Positions 1 to 7,867 of a stretch of DNA of 64,000 nt are shown here, piece after piece; positions within the stretch are counted from its first letter, which is position 1; every line of letters starts with the position of its first letter. Origin of the DNA: Gp6-AA40 sp036407095 (GTDB lineage Bacteria > Acidobacteriota > Vicinamibacteria > Vicinamibacterales > UBA2999); contig DASWZV010000079.1 in NCBI GenBank assembly GCA_036407095.1, forward strand, positions 6,109-70,108, in the 5' to 3' direction. The position numbers and the translations under genes are program-made. The notes beneath the pieces are model-generated. The model did not search any database and had not been told where the DNA came from. It saw only the letters and a list, made by a program, of their open reading frames with translations.

Positions 1-754
1 CGAATACCAGCAGTCCAGCAAACACAAACGGCAGCGCCTGGTTGAACGCCCTGTTCGTCTGGCGCTCCGTGCCCGCCCCGACCGTCACCGACGTCGCCCG
101 GGGCACGCGCATGACGGCTTCGACCTGCGCGCGATCGAGGTCGTGCGCGCGAATGCGCGCGTTGACGAGCGAGTCGCGCAGCGCGTCGTACAACTCACTC
201 TCGATGCGGTCGTCGACGTACTCGGGCACATAGAGCTCGTAGCTGCCGTACTCAGTCCGACCGTCGACAGGCGTGACCGCGTCGTTCTGGACGACGATGA
301 CCGCCAGGTGGCGCAGCCCTGCGGGTCCGGGCGGCGTGGTCAGCCAGTTCTTCTCGTGTTGAAGATCGGCATCGGCTGGCCGATCGAGGATCGTCAGCTC
401 GGGCGGCGTTCCGACCGTGCGCTGAATCGCGGCCTCGGAGCCTCCCGCGACCGTGCGCACGGCGGCTGGCGCGTTCTCGAGCGCCCGCTTCGCGCTCTCG
501 ACACGCCGGCGGGTCAGCGCTTCGATCGAGAGCGCGTCGCGCAGCGAGGTCGCGATCTGTCCAGTCCGATCGATGACCGCGATCTCACCTTTCACCCCCT
601 GCGCACGCTGGTTGATCACGCGCGGGAAGACGACGATGAGCAGCGCGACCATCGCCGGCATCAGCAGCAAGCCGATCACGAAGCCTTTGTTCATGACCGC
701 CGCCTGAAACTCGCGGCCGGCGATCAGACCGATCCGTGTCGCGCTCACTTTCAT
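1..754 (-). CDS. ABC-2 type transporter permease (partial, C-terminus outside window)
   Basis: This reading frame starts at ATG 754 and stays open to the window edge (about 251 codons). The N-terminus is a short basic stretch, then 'EFQAAVMNKGFVIGLLL' leading into a hydrophobic helix (about residues 18-42), then a large soluble loop (about 45-230), and the start of a second hydrophobic segment at the edge. One N-terminal helix, a long extracytoplasmic loop and a later membrane bundle is typical of the NatB/ABC_2_membrane_3 export permeases. The start codon overlaps the stop of the ATPase gene (ATGA), so the two are translationally coupled subunits of one exporter. The substrate cannot be told; the family includes sodium and drug exporters. 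Confidence 0.8.
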   Translation of the reverse strand, partial: MKVSATRIGLIAGREFQAAVMNKGFVIGLLLMPAMVALLIVVFPRVINQRAQGVKGEIAVIDRTGQIATSLRDALSIEALTRRRVESAKRALENAPAAVRTVAGGSEAAIQRTVGTPPELTILDRPADADLQHEKNWLTTPPGPAGLRHLAVIVVQNDAVTPVDGRTEYGSYELYVPEYVDDRIESELYDALRDSLVNARIRAHDLDRAQVEAVMRVPRATSVTVGAGTERQTNRAFNQALPFVFAGLLVF

Positions 755-1734
755 ACGTGCACTCCTTCCGACCCGGGCGCACGCAGGCTCGCGCGCAGCT
801 CGTCGTCCGGCTCTGCCCCGTCCTCTGCACCAGCCACGATTCGAATGAACACGTCTTCCAGACGGAGACGCGCCAGCTCGATCCGCGCCGCCGGAACAGC
901 CGCCGCCAGCCTGGCCATCGCGCCGGCAGGATCGGTGCCCGGCTCGAGCGTGATGCGGCAGCTCCCGTCCACGTGCTCGACGCGCGAGACGCCGTCGACG
1001 GCCGCCAGCCGGCGCGAATCTGCATCCACGTCGAGCGGCTCGAAGTGAATCGTCTGCGGATCGAACTGCCGGCGCAGACCGCCCATCGGCTCATCGAGCA
1101 CCTTGCGTCCTTGATGAATCATCACGACGTGCTGGCACATTTCCTCGGCGTTGGCCATCACGTGCGTCGAGAGCAGCACGGTCGCGCCGCGCCGGTGCTC
1201 CTTCACGATCCGATCGCGCAGGATGCGGACGCTCACCGGATCCTGCCCGCTGAACGGCTCGTCGAGGATGATCAGATCCGGCTTGTGAATGACGGCCGCC
1301 AGGAACTGCACGCGCTGCAGCATGCCCTTCGACATATCCTCGCAGCGTTTGTCTTCGACGCCCGGCAGCCCGACCTCGTTCAGCAGCTGGGGTACACGCG
1401 CCGCCGCGTCATCGCCGGCCACGCCCTTCAACCGTGCCATGTAGATCAGGAACGCGCCGACCTTCATCTTGCGGTAGACGCCGCGCTCTTCGGGGAGGTA
1501 CCCGATGCGATCCTTCGCCTCGAGCGCGGAGCGCCGCCCGAGCACGGAGAGATCGCCGGAGTCCTGGAACAGGATCGACATGATCATCCGGATGCACGTC
1601 GTCTTGCCCGCACCATTCGGTCCGATCACGCCGTAGAGGGCACCCTGCGGCACGATCAGGTCCATCCCCTCGACCGCGACCGTCGATCCGAACGTCTTGC
1701 GGAGCTTTTTGAGTTCTAGCGCTGGAGTCGGCAT
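751..1734 (-). CDS. ABC transporter ATP-binding protein (NatA-like)
   Basis: A 327-residue ATPase subunit. The Walker A motif GPNGAGKT lies at about residues 38-45, followed by the Q-loop region, a divergent signature 'MSKGMLQRV' near 155, the Walker B 'LIILDEPFSGQDP', and the switch His in 'LLSTHV'. A DUF4162-like C-terminal region follows the nucleotide-binding domain, as in NatA-type exporters. It overlaps the permease gene by 4 nt and ends upstream of a divergent SCO1-type gene. It energises export by the partner permease. The substrate is unknown. Confidence 0.9.
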   Translation of the reverse strand: MPTPALELKKLRKTFGSTVAVEGMDLIVPQGALYGVIGPNGAGKTTCIRMIMSILFQDSGDLSVLGRRSALEAKDRIGYLPEERGVYRKMKVGAFLIYMARLKGVAGDDAAARVPQLLNEVGLPGVEDKRCEDMSKGMLQRVQFLAAVIHKPDLIILDEPFSGQDPVSVRILRDRIVKEHRRGATVLLSTHVMANAEEMCQHVVMIHQGRKVLDEPMGGLRRQFDPQTIHFEPLDVDADSRRLAAVDGVSRVEHVDGSCRITLEPGTDPAGAMARLAAAVPAARIELARLRLEDVFIRIVAGAEDGAEPDDELRASLRAPGSEGVHV

Positions 1735-1744
1735 ATGTAGTTCG

Positions 1745-1874
1745 GAATGAAGAATTCAGAATGCAGGATGCAGACACGATATAGCCGCGCAGCATTCAGG
1801 TGAAGTCGTCCTCTGCTGGGCTGACCGCCCGCCGGGGGCCGCTCTGTCTGCATTCTGCATTCTGCATTCTGCAT
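1745..1874. repeat. Heptamer array H1, inverted halves (word GAATGCA)
   Basis: The left half (1745-1772) holds four 7-bp words in phase: GAATGAA, GAATTCA, GAATGCA, GGATGCA. The right half (1847-1874) holds four copies of TCTGCAT, which is the inverse-complement register of the same word. The 74 bp between them is unremarkable. The whole fills the 171-bp gap between the divergent ABC ATPase and the SCO1-type gene, so a transcript could fold into a hairpin of about 28 bp. Related words recur at 60402-60429. Confidence 0.8.
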
Positions 1875-1905
1875 TTACAGGCTCAAAGTTGTTACAGTGG
1901 ACGGA

Positions 1906-2763
1906 ATGCGTCTCTGGTGGGTTCCTCTGCTCGTCGCCATCGCCCTCGGCGCATGCCGGGGCTCGCCTGACGCCAGTGCTCGTGAATATACGTTAGAAGG
2001 CCAGATCCTCGCGGTGCGTCCCGAGCGAAGCGAAGTGATCATCAAGCACAGCGATATCAAGGGGTTCATGCCCGGCATGACCATGCCGTTCAAGGTGAAC
2101 GACGCCGCACTGCTCAAAGACAAGAAGCCGGGCGACCTGGTGAAGGCGACGCTCGTGGTCGGTGAGGTCGAGGCACATCTCAGCACGCTGACGAAGACGG
2201 GGCATGTCACACCGGACGCGCCGCCGCCGGCGCCGCCGACCGACATCCGTCAGCCGGGCGAGCCGATCGCCGACGCGCATCTGATCGATCAGGACGGAAG
2301 GCCGGTCGCCTTCTCCTCGTTCCGCGGACATCGCGTGGCGATGACGTTCATCTACACACGGTGCCCGCTGCCCGACTTCTGTCCGTTGATGGACAGGCAT
2401 TTCGCCGACGTACAGAAGACGCTCGCGGCCACACCGGCGCTCGCCGACGTGCGGCTCGTCACGGTGACGCTCGATCCGGCGTTCGATACGCCGAAAGTCC
2501 TCAACACGCACGCCAGGCGTCAGGGTGCCGATTTCTCTCGCTGGACGTTTCTCACCGGCGATCCGCCCGAGGTCAATCGGTTCGGATCGCAGCTCGGCAT
2601 CTATGTCGAGCACAGTCCGACCGAGTCGAGCAGCATCACCCACAACCTTCGCACGGCCGTGATCGATCCCGACGGCCGCCTCGTGACCATTCACACCGGC
2701 AACGATTGGACGCCGGCTGAACTCGTTGCCGACCTCAAAGCGACTCCGGCTCCCAGGCACTGA
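1906..2763 (+). CDS. SCO1/SenC-type thioredoxin-fold lipoprotein fused to a CusF-like copper-binding domain
   Basis: I chose ATG 1906 over GTG 1897 because it opens directly into a lipoprotein signal ('VAIALGAC'). Residues ~30-100 form a small beta domain with 'MPGMTMPF', the methionine-rich copper site of CusF-type proteins. Residues ~110-280 are SCO1/SenC, with copper-ligand cysteines C153 and C159 in 'TRCPLPDFCP' and the distal His near 246 ('THNLR'). The spacing is CxxxxxC rather than the classic CxxxC. SCO proteins deliver copper to the CuA site of cytochrome oxidase or act as thiol oxidoreductases. Having a donor and a chaperone-like domain in one chain suggests self-contained periplasmic copper handling. 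The 3' end overlaps the next gene by about 38 nt. Confidence 0.85.
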   Translation: MRLWWVPLLVAIALGACRGSPDASAREYTLEGQILAVRPERSEVIIKHSDIKGFMPGMTMPFKVNDAALLKDKKPGDLVKATLVVGEVEAHLSTLTKTGHVTPDAPPPAPPTDIRQPGEPIADAHLIDQDGRPVAFSSFRGHRVAMTFIYTRCPLPDFCPLMDRHFADVQKTLAATPALADVRLVTVTLDPAFDTPKVLNTHARRQGADFSRWTFLTGDPPEVNRFGSQLGIYVEHSPTESSSITHNLRTAVIDPDGRLVTIHTGNDWTPAELVADLKATPAPRH

Positions 2764-3436
2764 TTGGGTCGAGCCGCCGGCACTCTCGTTCACGCCCGCC
2801 GAGCGTCGGGTCGTCGCACGCCTGCGCACGCCCGCCGCCGTGCAAGGCTGGCTGAACGCGCTTCCTTACAACACTGAGAACGGCGGCGAGACGCTCCGCA
2901 GCCTTCGCGGCGTCGTCTCGTCGGGGACGGTGCACTGCCTCGAAGCCGCCGTGGCGGCGGCGGTGATCCTCGAGCAGCACCGGTATCCGCCGCTCGTTCT
3001 GAGCTTCGAGTCGATCGATCTGCTCGACCACGTGATCTTCGTGTACCGGACATCGGCCGGATGGGGATCGGTGGCGCGCTCGCGCGATCCGGGGCTGCAC
3101 GGACGCAAACCGGTCTTCGCCACGCCGCGCGCGCTGGCCCTGAGCTATCACGAGTCGTACATCGATCTCACTGGCCGCATCAAAGCCTATGCGGTCGTCG
3201 ATCTGCGCGTGCTCGGCACGTACGACTGGCGACTCTCGGCGTCGAACATCTGGAAAGTGGAACAGGTGCTGCTCGATTGGCCGCACCGGAAGATCCGTAC
3301 GTCTGATGTCAAGACGGACGCAATGCGGCGACGCTATCGGCGATTCGTGGACGCACGAGGCTTCAAGCCGTGGAAGTATTACCGGGGACGCGAACGCTGG
3401 ACCGCGCTTCCGCCGGAATTCGCGCATCGAGGATGA
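2726..3436 (+). CDS. Conserved protein, transglutaminase-like
   Basis: A 236-residue soluble protein with no signal peptide. A central 'VHCLEAAVAAAVILEQHRYPPL...LDHVIF' carries a Cys and a His spaced as in transglutaminase-like cysteine enzymes, followed by 'GSVARSRDPGLHGRKPVF'. I recognise the sequence as a family conserved in acidobacteria, but its function is not established, and the transglutaminase link is inference from the motif pattern. The start (TTG 2726, inside the previous gene) is uncertain because no ATG lies nearby in frame. Its stop codon is immediately followed by repeat array 1. Confidence 0.6.
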   Translation: MPTSKRLRLPGTDWVEPPALSFTPAERRVVARLRTPAAVQGWLNALPYNTENGGETLRSLRGVVSSGTVHCLEAAVAAAVILEQHRYPPLVLSFESIDLLDHVIFVYRTSAGWGSVARSRDPGLHGRKPVFATPRALALSYHESYIDLTGRIKAYAVVDLRVLGTYDWRLSASNIWKVEQVLLDWPHRKIRTSDVKTDAMRRRYRRFVDARGFKPWKYYRGRERWTALPPEFAHRG

Positions 3437-3753
3437 TCCCTGACGATGGTCGGTGCGAGCCCTCTGACGATGGTCGGTGCGATCCGCTGACGCGTGTCGG
3501 TGCGATCCATCTAGACGGGTGTCGGTGCGATCCAGCTGGACGGATGTCGGTGCGAGCCCAGATCGCACCGATGTAGCTCAGGATCGCACCGACGAGCGTC
3601 AGCCGGATCGCACCGACCATCGTCAGAGGGCTCGCACCGACAGACGTCAGCTGAATCGCACCGACCATCGTCAGAGAGATCGCACCGACCATCGTCAGAG
3701 AGATCGCACCGACAGACGTCAGCTGGCTCGCACCGACCTGCGTCAGAGAGATA
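3434..3753. repeat. 24-bp repeat array 1, inverted halves
   Basis: About five units with core GTCGGTGCGATCC run from the stop codon of the upstream gene to about 3560. Then come seven units of the reverse complement, core GGATCGCACCGAC, in an almost exact 24-bp register (3588-3753). The ~11 bp between cores varies but usually contains CTGACG (or CGTCAG in the right half). The turning point reads CCCAGATCGCACCGATGTAG and is nearly shared with array 2. The array ends 10 bp before the next ATG, so it also forms that gene's upstream region. A spurious 'VGAIxLT' octapeptide repeat appears in translation, but no start or RBS supports coding. Confidence 0.9.
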
Positions 3754-3763
3754 GAATTCCCTC

Positions 3764-4066
3764 ATGGGGAAGTTGAAGAGCGAACTCGAGATCGAGTGCC
3801 CCTGCTGCCAGTCGACGCTGATCGTCGATCTGAATCTCGGGCGGGTCGTCAGACATCAGGAACCCGAGCGATCCGACAAGCCCGAGCTCAACGATGCGCG
3901 CAGCATTCTGGCGGCCGCGGAAGCGCGCCGCGAGGCGCTGTTCCAACAGTCCGTCGAGGCCGAAAAGGGGCGCGACGATGCGCTGGCGCGACGGTTCGAG
4001 GAGGCATTGAAGCAGGCGCATACGGAGCCGGTGACGAAGCCGCTTCGGGATTTCGATCTGGATTGA
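3764..4066 (+). CDS. Small zinc-ribbon-like protein between two repeat arrays
   Basis: A 100-residue protein. The N-terminus 'LEIECPCCQSTLIVDLNLGRVV' holds one CPCC knuckle and a short beta hairpin. The rest is charged and probably helical ('LAAAEARREALFQQSVEAEKGRDDALARRFEEALKQA'), ending 'PLRDFDLD'. Only one Cys pair is visible, so a complete four-ligand zinc site would need a dimer or His ligands. I recall homologues as uncharacterised acidobacterial proteins. It is isolated between arrays 1 and 2, like a cassette, with 10 and 13 bp gaps. Function unknown. Confidence 0.7.
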   Translation: MGKLKSELEIECPCCQSTLIVDLNLGRVVRHQEPERSDKPELNDARSILAAAEARREALFQQSVEAEKGRDDALARRFEEALKQAHTEPVTKPLRDFDLD

Positions 4067-4079
4067 ACTCCTGAGTTCA

Positions 4080-4382
4080 GTCGGTGCGATTCTGAACTGA
4101 ACTGAGTCGGTGCGATCCCTCTGACGGTAGTCGGTGCGATCGTGCTATCGCCTGTCGGTGCGATCCCGGCTGTCGCCTGTTGGTGCGATCCTGCTATCGC
4201 CTGTCGGTGCGATCCCAGTTCGCACCGATATGGCTCAGGATCGCACCGACACGCGCCGGCCCCGATCGCACCGACCATCGTCAGCAGGATCGCACCGACT
4301 CTCGTCAGAGGGATCGCACCGACTGTTCTCAGCAGGATCGCACCGACCTCTTCAGAGGGATCGCACCGACCATCGTCAGAGA
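4080..4382. repeat. 24-bp repeat array 2, inverted halves
   Basis: Six units in GTCGGTGCGATCC orientation (4080 to ~4215) are followed by six in GGATCGCACCGAC orientation (~4238-4382), mostly 24 bp apart. The turning point CCCAGTTCGCACCGATATGG differs from that of array 1 at only a few positions, so the inversion centre itself is conserved. The array starts 13 bp after one stop codon and ends 27 bp before the GTG of the next gene. Folded, the halves could give a stem of well over 100 bp. Confidence 0.9.
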
Positions 4383-4409
4383 CCGCGTCCGTGATAAAAG
4401 CCGATCTCT

Positions 4410-5138
4410 GTGAGCACCTCGTCCTGGCGATCACTGCGAGTCGCGACCTACAACGTCCACCGTTGCCGCGGACTCGACGGCCGCACCAATCCGACTCGCG
4501 TCGCCGATGTCATTCGCGCCATCAATCCCGACGTCATCGCACTGCAGGAAGTCATCGGCGCGGGTCCGGTTTCGATGGGGCACGCCGCGGAGTTGGGCGC
4601 GCAGCTCGGCATGGGATGGGTGATGGCGCCGACCCGGCACAGGCGCGGCAGCCTGTTCGGCAACGTCGTCCTCAGCCGGCTTCCGATTCGTCATCACGTC
4701 CACTACGACCTGACGTGGAAAACGTGCGAGCCGCGCGGCTGTCAACGCGTGGACATCGCGATCGGCGACGATACGCTGCACCTCTACAACGTGCACCTCG
4801 GCACCGCGTTCCTCGAGCGGCGCTATCAGGCCGGTCGCCTGGGCGGGATCGTGCACGACAGGCGTGTCGGCGTGCCGAAGATCGTGCTCGGCGATTTCAA
4901 CGAATGGATGCGAGGGCTGGCGACGCAGATCCTGTCGACACGGCTCCAGAGCATCGATCTGCGCGCGCACCTGCGGCGACGACGAACCTATCCGGGAGTG
5001 TTTCCGGTGCTGCATCTGGATCACATTTATTACGAAGGCTCGGTGGAGGTGGTGAAGGTCGATCTGCCGCGGACGCGACAATCGCTGATGGCGTCAGACC
5101 ATCTGCCGCTCGTTGCAGATCTTCGCGTGCAGTTCTAG
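4410..5138 (+). CDS. Endonuclease/exonuclease/phosphatase family protein
   Basis: A 242-residue protein with the full EEP metal-phosphatase fold. Motifs in order: 'TYNVHRCRGLDGR' (Asn metal ligand), 'VIALQEV' (Glu ligand), 'LYNVHLG', 'GDFNEW' (Asp/Asn active site), and 'SDHLPLVADL' (terminal Asp-His pair). The family contains DNA repair nucleases, sphingomyelinases and phosphodiesterases. The short 'RCRGLDGR' loop is typical of the YbhP/cardiolipin-cluster type, but the substrate is not determined. No signal peptide is visible. The GTG start lies just after repeat array 2. Confidence 0.8.
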   Translation: MSTSSWRSLRVATYNVHRCRGLDGRTNPTRVADVIRAINPDVIALQEVIGAGPVSMGHAAELGAQLGMGWVMAPTRHRRGSLFGNVVLSRLPIRHHVHYDLTWKTCEPRGCQRVDIAIGDDTLHLYNVHLGTAFLERRYQAGRLGGIVHDRRVGVPKIVLGDFNEWMRGLATQILSTRLQSIDLRAHLRRRRTYPGVFPVLHLDHIYYEGSVEVVKVDLPRTRQSLMASDHLPLVADLRVQF

Positions 5139-5172
5139 AGGAGGTCCGGCTAAAACCGGAATCTACGAGAGC

Positions 5173-5397
5173 CTAGCCTTCTTCTTCGAACTCTTCCTCT
5201 TCCATCGGAAGAAAGCGAGTCGGCGGGCGCAGGGCTTCGCGGAAATCGTATACGGGCAGATCGCGGACGTGCAGCGGCATCACACAGCCCGGCCCTTTCT
5301 CGTCCACGACAACCGTGACGGGGCTGCCCTCGACGCCGTCGCGGAACGTGATGCGACAGCCGCAAGCGAGCCGGGCATGCGTGAACCCTTTCAGCAT
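5173..5397 (-). CDS. Small conserved protein of unknown function
   Basis: 74 residues: 'ARLACGCRITFRDG' near the N-terminus with a CxC pair, a third Cys at 'GPGCVMPLHVRDLPVYDFREALRPP', and a strongly acidic tail ('MEEEEFEEEG'). The three cysteines could bind metal, but this is not shown. It follows the TlpA-like gene by 12 bp on the same strand and probably shares its transcript. I do not recognise a characterised family. Confidence 0.6.
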   Translation of the reverse strand: MLKGFTHARLACGCRITFRDGVEGSPVTVVVDEKGPGCVMPLHVRDLPVYDFREALRPPTRFLPMEEEEFEEEG

Positions 5398-5409
5398 ACC
5401 CGGATCATA

Positions 5410-6084
5410 CTACAGCAGCGCCTTGATCTCCCGTTCGAACTGCTCCTTGGTGGCGATGCCCGAGTGCTTCAACGCGATGCGACCGTCGCGCCCGACGAGC
5501 ACTGAAACTGGAATGCCAAAGAGCGGGCCAAAGGCGTCCTGCATGTCCTGATGTCCGTTGCCGACGAGCACCGGATAGTTCATCCTGAACTCAGCCGCGT
5601 AGGGCTTCAGCTTGTCCGCGGGATCGTCGATCGAGACGCCGAGGATCGTGAGGTCGTCGTGATACTTGTCCTGCAGTTCCACGAGCGAGGGGATTTCGGC
5701 GCGGCACGGCCCGCACCAGGTCGCCCAGAAATTGATCAGGACGATTCGCCCTTTGAACGACGCGAGATCGACGCTCTTTCCGTCCATGTCCTGCAGGGTG
5801 AAGTGCATCGGCGCGACCTTCCCGGTCGCCTTCGCATCATCGGGGTCGCCCGAGACTTCAGTGGTCGATGTGTCATCGACGTGACCGACACCCGGTGCGA
5901 GCCAGATCAACGCGAGCGCGAGCGCCACGGCGCCCATCGCCAGCCAGGTGGCCTTCCGCGAGCGGGAACGGAGAGACTCTGTCCCCGTCCCCCCCGTCTC
6001 TGCATCTGGCGCAGGTTCGCCACCCTCAGCAGCGGCATCGGTCGCAGGCCACTCGTCTTCGGGCCTCTCGTGCTCCATGCTCAT
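5410..6084 (-). CDS. TlpA/ResA-like membrane-anchored thioredoxin
   Basis: ATG 6084 was chosen because it lies one base after the stop of the upstream anti-sigma gene. The N-terminus (~45 residues) is acidic and cytoplasmic, followed by a membrane helix ('ATWLAMGAVALALALIWLA') and a periplasmic AhpC/TSA-type thioredoxin domain. The redox motif WCGPC is at about residues 123-127, followed by 'SIDDPADKLKPYAAEF' and the cis-Pro segment 'FGIPVSVLV'. Such proteins reduce disulfides in apocytochromes or other periplasmic targets. The link to the sigma/anti-sigma pair suggests induction by envelope or redox stress, which is inference. Confidence 0.88.
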   Translation of the reverse strand: MSMEHERPEDEWPATDAAAEGGEPAPDAETGGTGTESLRSRSRKATWLAMGAVALALALIWLAPGVGHVDDTSTTEVSGDPDDAKATGKVAPMHFTLQDMDGKSVDLASFKGRIVLINFWATWCGPCRAEIPSLVELQDKYHDDLTILGVSIDDPADKLKPYAAEFRMNYPVLVGNGHQDMQDAFGPLFGIPVSVLVGRDGRIALKHSGIATKEQFEREIKALL

Positions 6085-6085
6085 C

Positions 6086-6880
6086 TCAATACGCCTCACT
6101 CATCATGTATCGGGTCGCGTCGGGCAGGCCGTCAGTGGTCGCCGCCGAAACCAGTACATAGGTTTTTGAATTGCGTGTCCAGATCTGGGAGCGATGTCCG
6201 AGCGTGACGAGCTCCGAGGTGTGACGCGAGACACCGTTCAGGACGTACAGTGACAGATCCTGCCCTCTGGCGCGGTACATCACGTGGGGGATGCGACCGT
6301 CTGCGTAGAGACATTGCCGCGCGCCAATGAGCTGCACGCCGGCGGACGCCGACGAAGGCGGGACATGAATGTTCCAGCCGTAGCTATCGGCCAGCATCCG
6401 CTCGACGTCATGCGCATCGGCCGAGGCGTCCCGGTCGGACATCAGAAAACATTTGGCGTGATCAGCGGTCAACTGCGCTGCCAGCAGTACGTCCGAACGG
6501 CGGGTTGCGATCGAAAGCAGCGCCAACGCCGTGAAGACAAGGAAGATGACGCCGAGCACTGACGGCACGAGGTTGGAGCGCCAATCCGTGAAGAGACTCC
6601 TGACAGGATGTAGGGACCGATCCCGTCTGGCACGCCGCCCCGCGGCGTGCTCGCGCGCGAGCGCCTCGCATCGTGTGCGAAGCCCGGGCGGCATCGCGTC
6701 GTGTTGCAACCGTGTGGATTCGTGTCTCAGGACCGCGCGCCCGCCCTCTTCGCGCGTGGCCAGGTGCCTGCACGGCGGGCACGCGTCGAGGTGACGCTCG
6801 ACGTCGGCGCGCTCGTCAGACGTCAGCAGATGATCGACGTATGGCGTCAGCCGATCGAGCGTGCGTTGACACTCGCTCAT
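6086..6880 (-). CDS. Zinc-finger (HC2-type) transmembrane anti-sigma factor
   Basis: 264 residues. The N-terminal anti-sigma zinc domain carries the H-x3-C-x2-C motif in 'HLDACPPC' (about residues 30-37). A membrane helix ('LVPSVLGVIFLVFTALALLSI') sits near residues 105-125, and a ~135-residue extracytoplasmic domain follows. That domain has Cys in 'DHAKCFLM' and 'ARQCLY', possible redox sensors. The protein would hold the ECF sigma factor encoded 34 bp upstream at the membrane until a signal releases it. The downstream TlpA-like gene is separated by a single base. Confidence 0.88.
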   Translation of the reverse strand: MSECQRTLDRLTPYVDHLLTSDERADVERHLDACPPCRHLATREEGGRAVLRHESTRLQHDAMPPGLRTRCEALAREHAAGRRARRDRSLHPVRSLFTDWRSNLVPSVLGVIFLVFTALALLSIATRRSDVLLAAQLTADHAKCFLMSDRDASADAHDVERMLADSYGWNIHVPPSSASAGVQLIGARQCLYADGRIPHVMYRARGQDLSLYVLNGVSRHTSELVTLGHRSQIWTRNSKTYVLVSAATTDGLPDATRYMMSEAY

Positions 6881-6914
6881 GACACAGACGCCAACGACAC
6901 GAAACTCGAGACGC

Positions 6915-7490
6915 TCATTTGGCCACCGGCACCTGGTCCTTGTCGTGCTTCGTCAACTCATCGAACAGGAGGCGCCGCCCTCGCGAGATTCGAGACATCA
7001 CCGTTCCAATCGGAATGTCGAGCATCTTCGCGATCTCCGCATAGCTGAACTCCTCGACATCCCTCAGCCAGACCGCCTGGCGAAACGACGCTGGAAGATT
7101 GTCGAGCGCCGCCTGCACCTCCTGCCCCAGTGCCTCGCGAAGCAACAGCCGTTCGGGCGTCTCAGCCTCGATCGGACCGTCCTGCTGCGCAGCCAGCTCT
7201 TCGATCCGTTCGCTGTCGACGTCCACGGCCCGGCGGGCTGCATCGCGAAGGCGATTCCTCCATGTGTTGTGAAGGATCGTATACAGCCACGCCTTGAGAT
7301 TGGTCCCGCGTTCGAAGCGGTCCTCGAAGCGGAGCGCCTTGACCATGGTGTCCTGCACGAGATCTTCGGCGTCGGCCTGGTTGCGCGTGAGCCTCATGGC
7401 CGTGCCGTACAAAGGCTCCAGGTGCTGAAGCACCTCATCGCTGAACGAGTCGGGTCCTGCTGACGGACGATGTCGAAGCATCGGCGGCAC
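6915..7490 (-). CDS. RNA polymerase ECF sigma factor (RpoE-like)
   Basis: 191 residues. Region 2 contains 'DAEDLVQDTMVKAL' and 'NLKAWLYTILHNTWRNRLR'. Region 4 holds 'LPASFRQAVWLRDVEEFSYAEIAKMLDIPIGTVMSRISRGRRLL', a clear helix-turn-helix. It directs RNA polymerase to stress promoters and is paired with the downstream anti-sigma gene. The start is GTG 7490 or ATG 7481; neither has a strong Shine-Dalgarno. A perfect 9-bp inverted repeat lies 7 bp upstream and would sit in the mRNA leader. Confidence 0.9.
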   Translation of the reverse strand: MPPMLRHRPSAGPDSFSDEVLQHLEPLYGTAMRLTRNQADAEDLVQDTMVKALRFEDRFERGTNLKAWLYTILHNTWRNRLRDAARRAVDVDSERIEELAAQQDGPIEAETPERLLLREALGQEVQAALDNLPASFRQAVWLRDVEEFSYAEIAKMLDIPIGTVMSRISRGRRLLFDELTKHDKDQVPVAK

Positions 7491-7496
7491 TCAGAC

Positions 7497-7521
7497 CCAT
7501 GGACGTAACCCGCGTCCATGG
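7497..7521. promoter_or_regulatory. Perfect 9-bp inverted repeat in the sigma-factor leader
   Basis: CCATGGACG and CGTCCATGG are separated by 7 bp, just upstream of the sigma-factor start on the minus strand. The remaining divergent gap (7522-7867, about 345 bp) shows no further gene or repeat; it must hold both promoters. The repeat could be a protein operator or an mRNA hairpin limiting translation. It has no T-tract, so it is not a typical terminator. Confidence 0.45.
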
Positions 7522-7867
7522 CTGGTTATTCCCGCGGGGGCTGTTGCAGAGCGGGTCCGGCTCGCGGGAATCGGCCCCGGGGACGGGCAGTTCCGCAGCC
7601 TCTCGGCATCAGCAAGACTCGCTCTCACAGTATATCTGCGAGGACACCTGAGGCGTCCCATGAGGACATCGCGCCACACTCGTTCACAGGCCACAGCAGA
7701 AACCGTCGGCGGATTCGCAAAGGCTCATCGGTACATCCTTTGCTCCCGCGGGCCTGTTCCGCTGTTTACGGGCGTGCGGGGACAGCGGTAAGATCGCGGC
7801 TCATCCCGCCGGAGACAACCGGCTTCGGAGCCGCTGTTAGACAGGTCCGACCTGCAAGGAGACACTC

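Noticed and set aside
3363..3692. Coding gene for 'VGAIxLT' octapeptide repeats
   Set aside because: The reading frame arises because 24 bp is eight codons. It has no RBS, shifts frame where units are 23 or 25 bp, and the same repeat appears in other arrays without an open frame.
3434..4382. CRISPR array
   Set aside because: Period of 24 bp and conserved core recall a CRISPR, but cores are imperfect, the parts between them share CTGACG, the orientation flips in the middle, and no cas gene is present.
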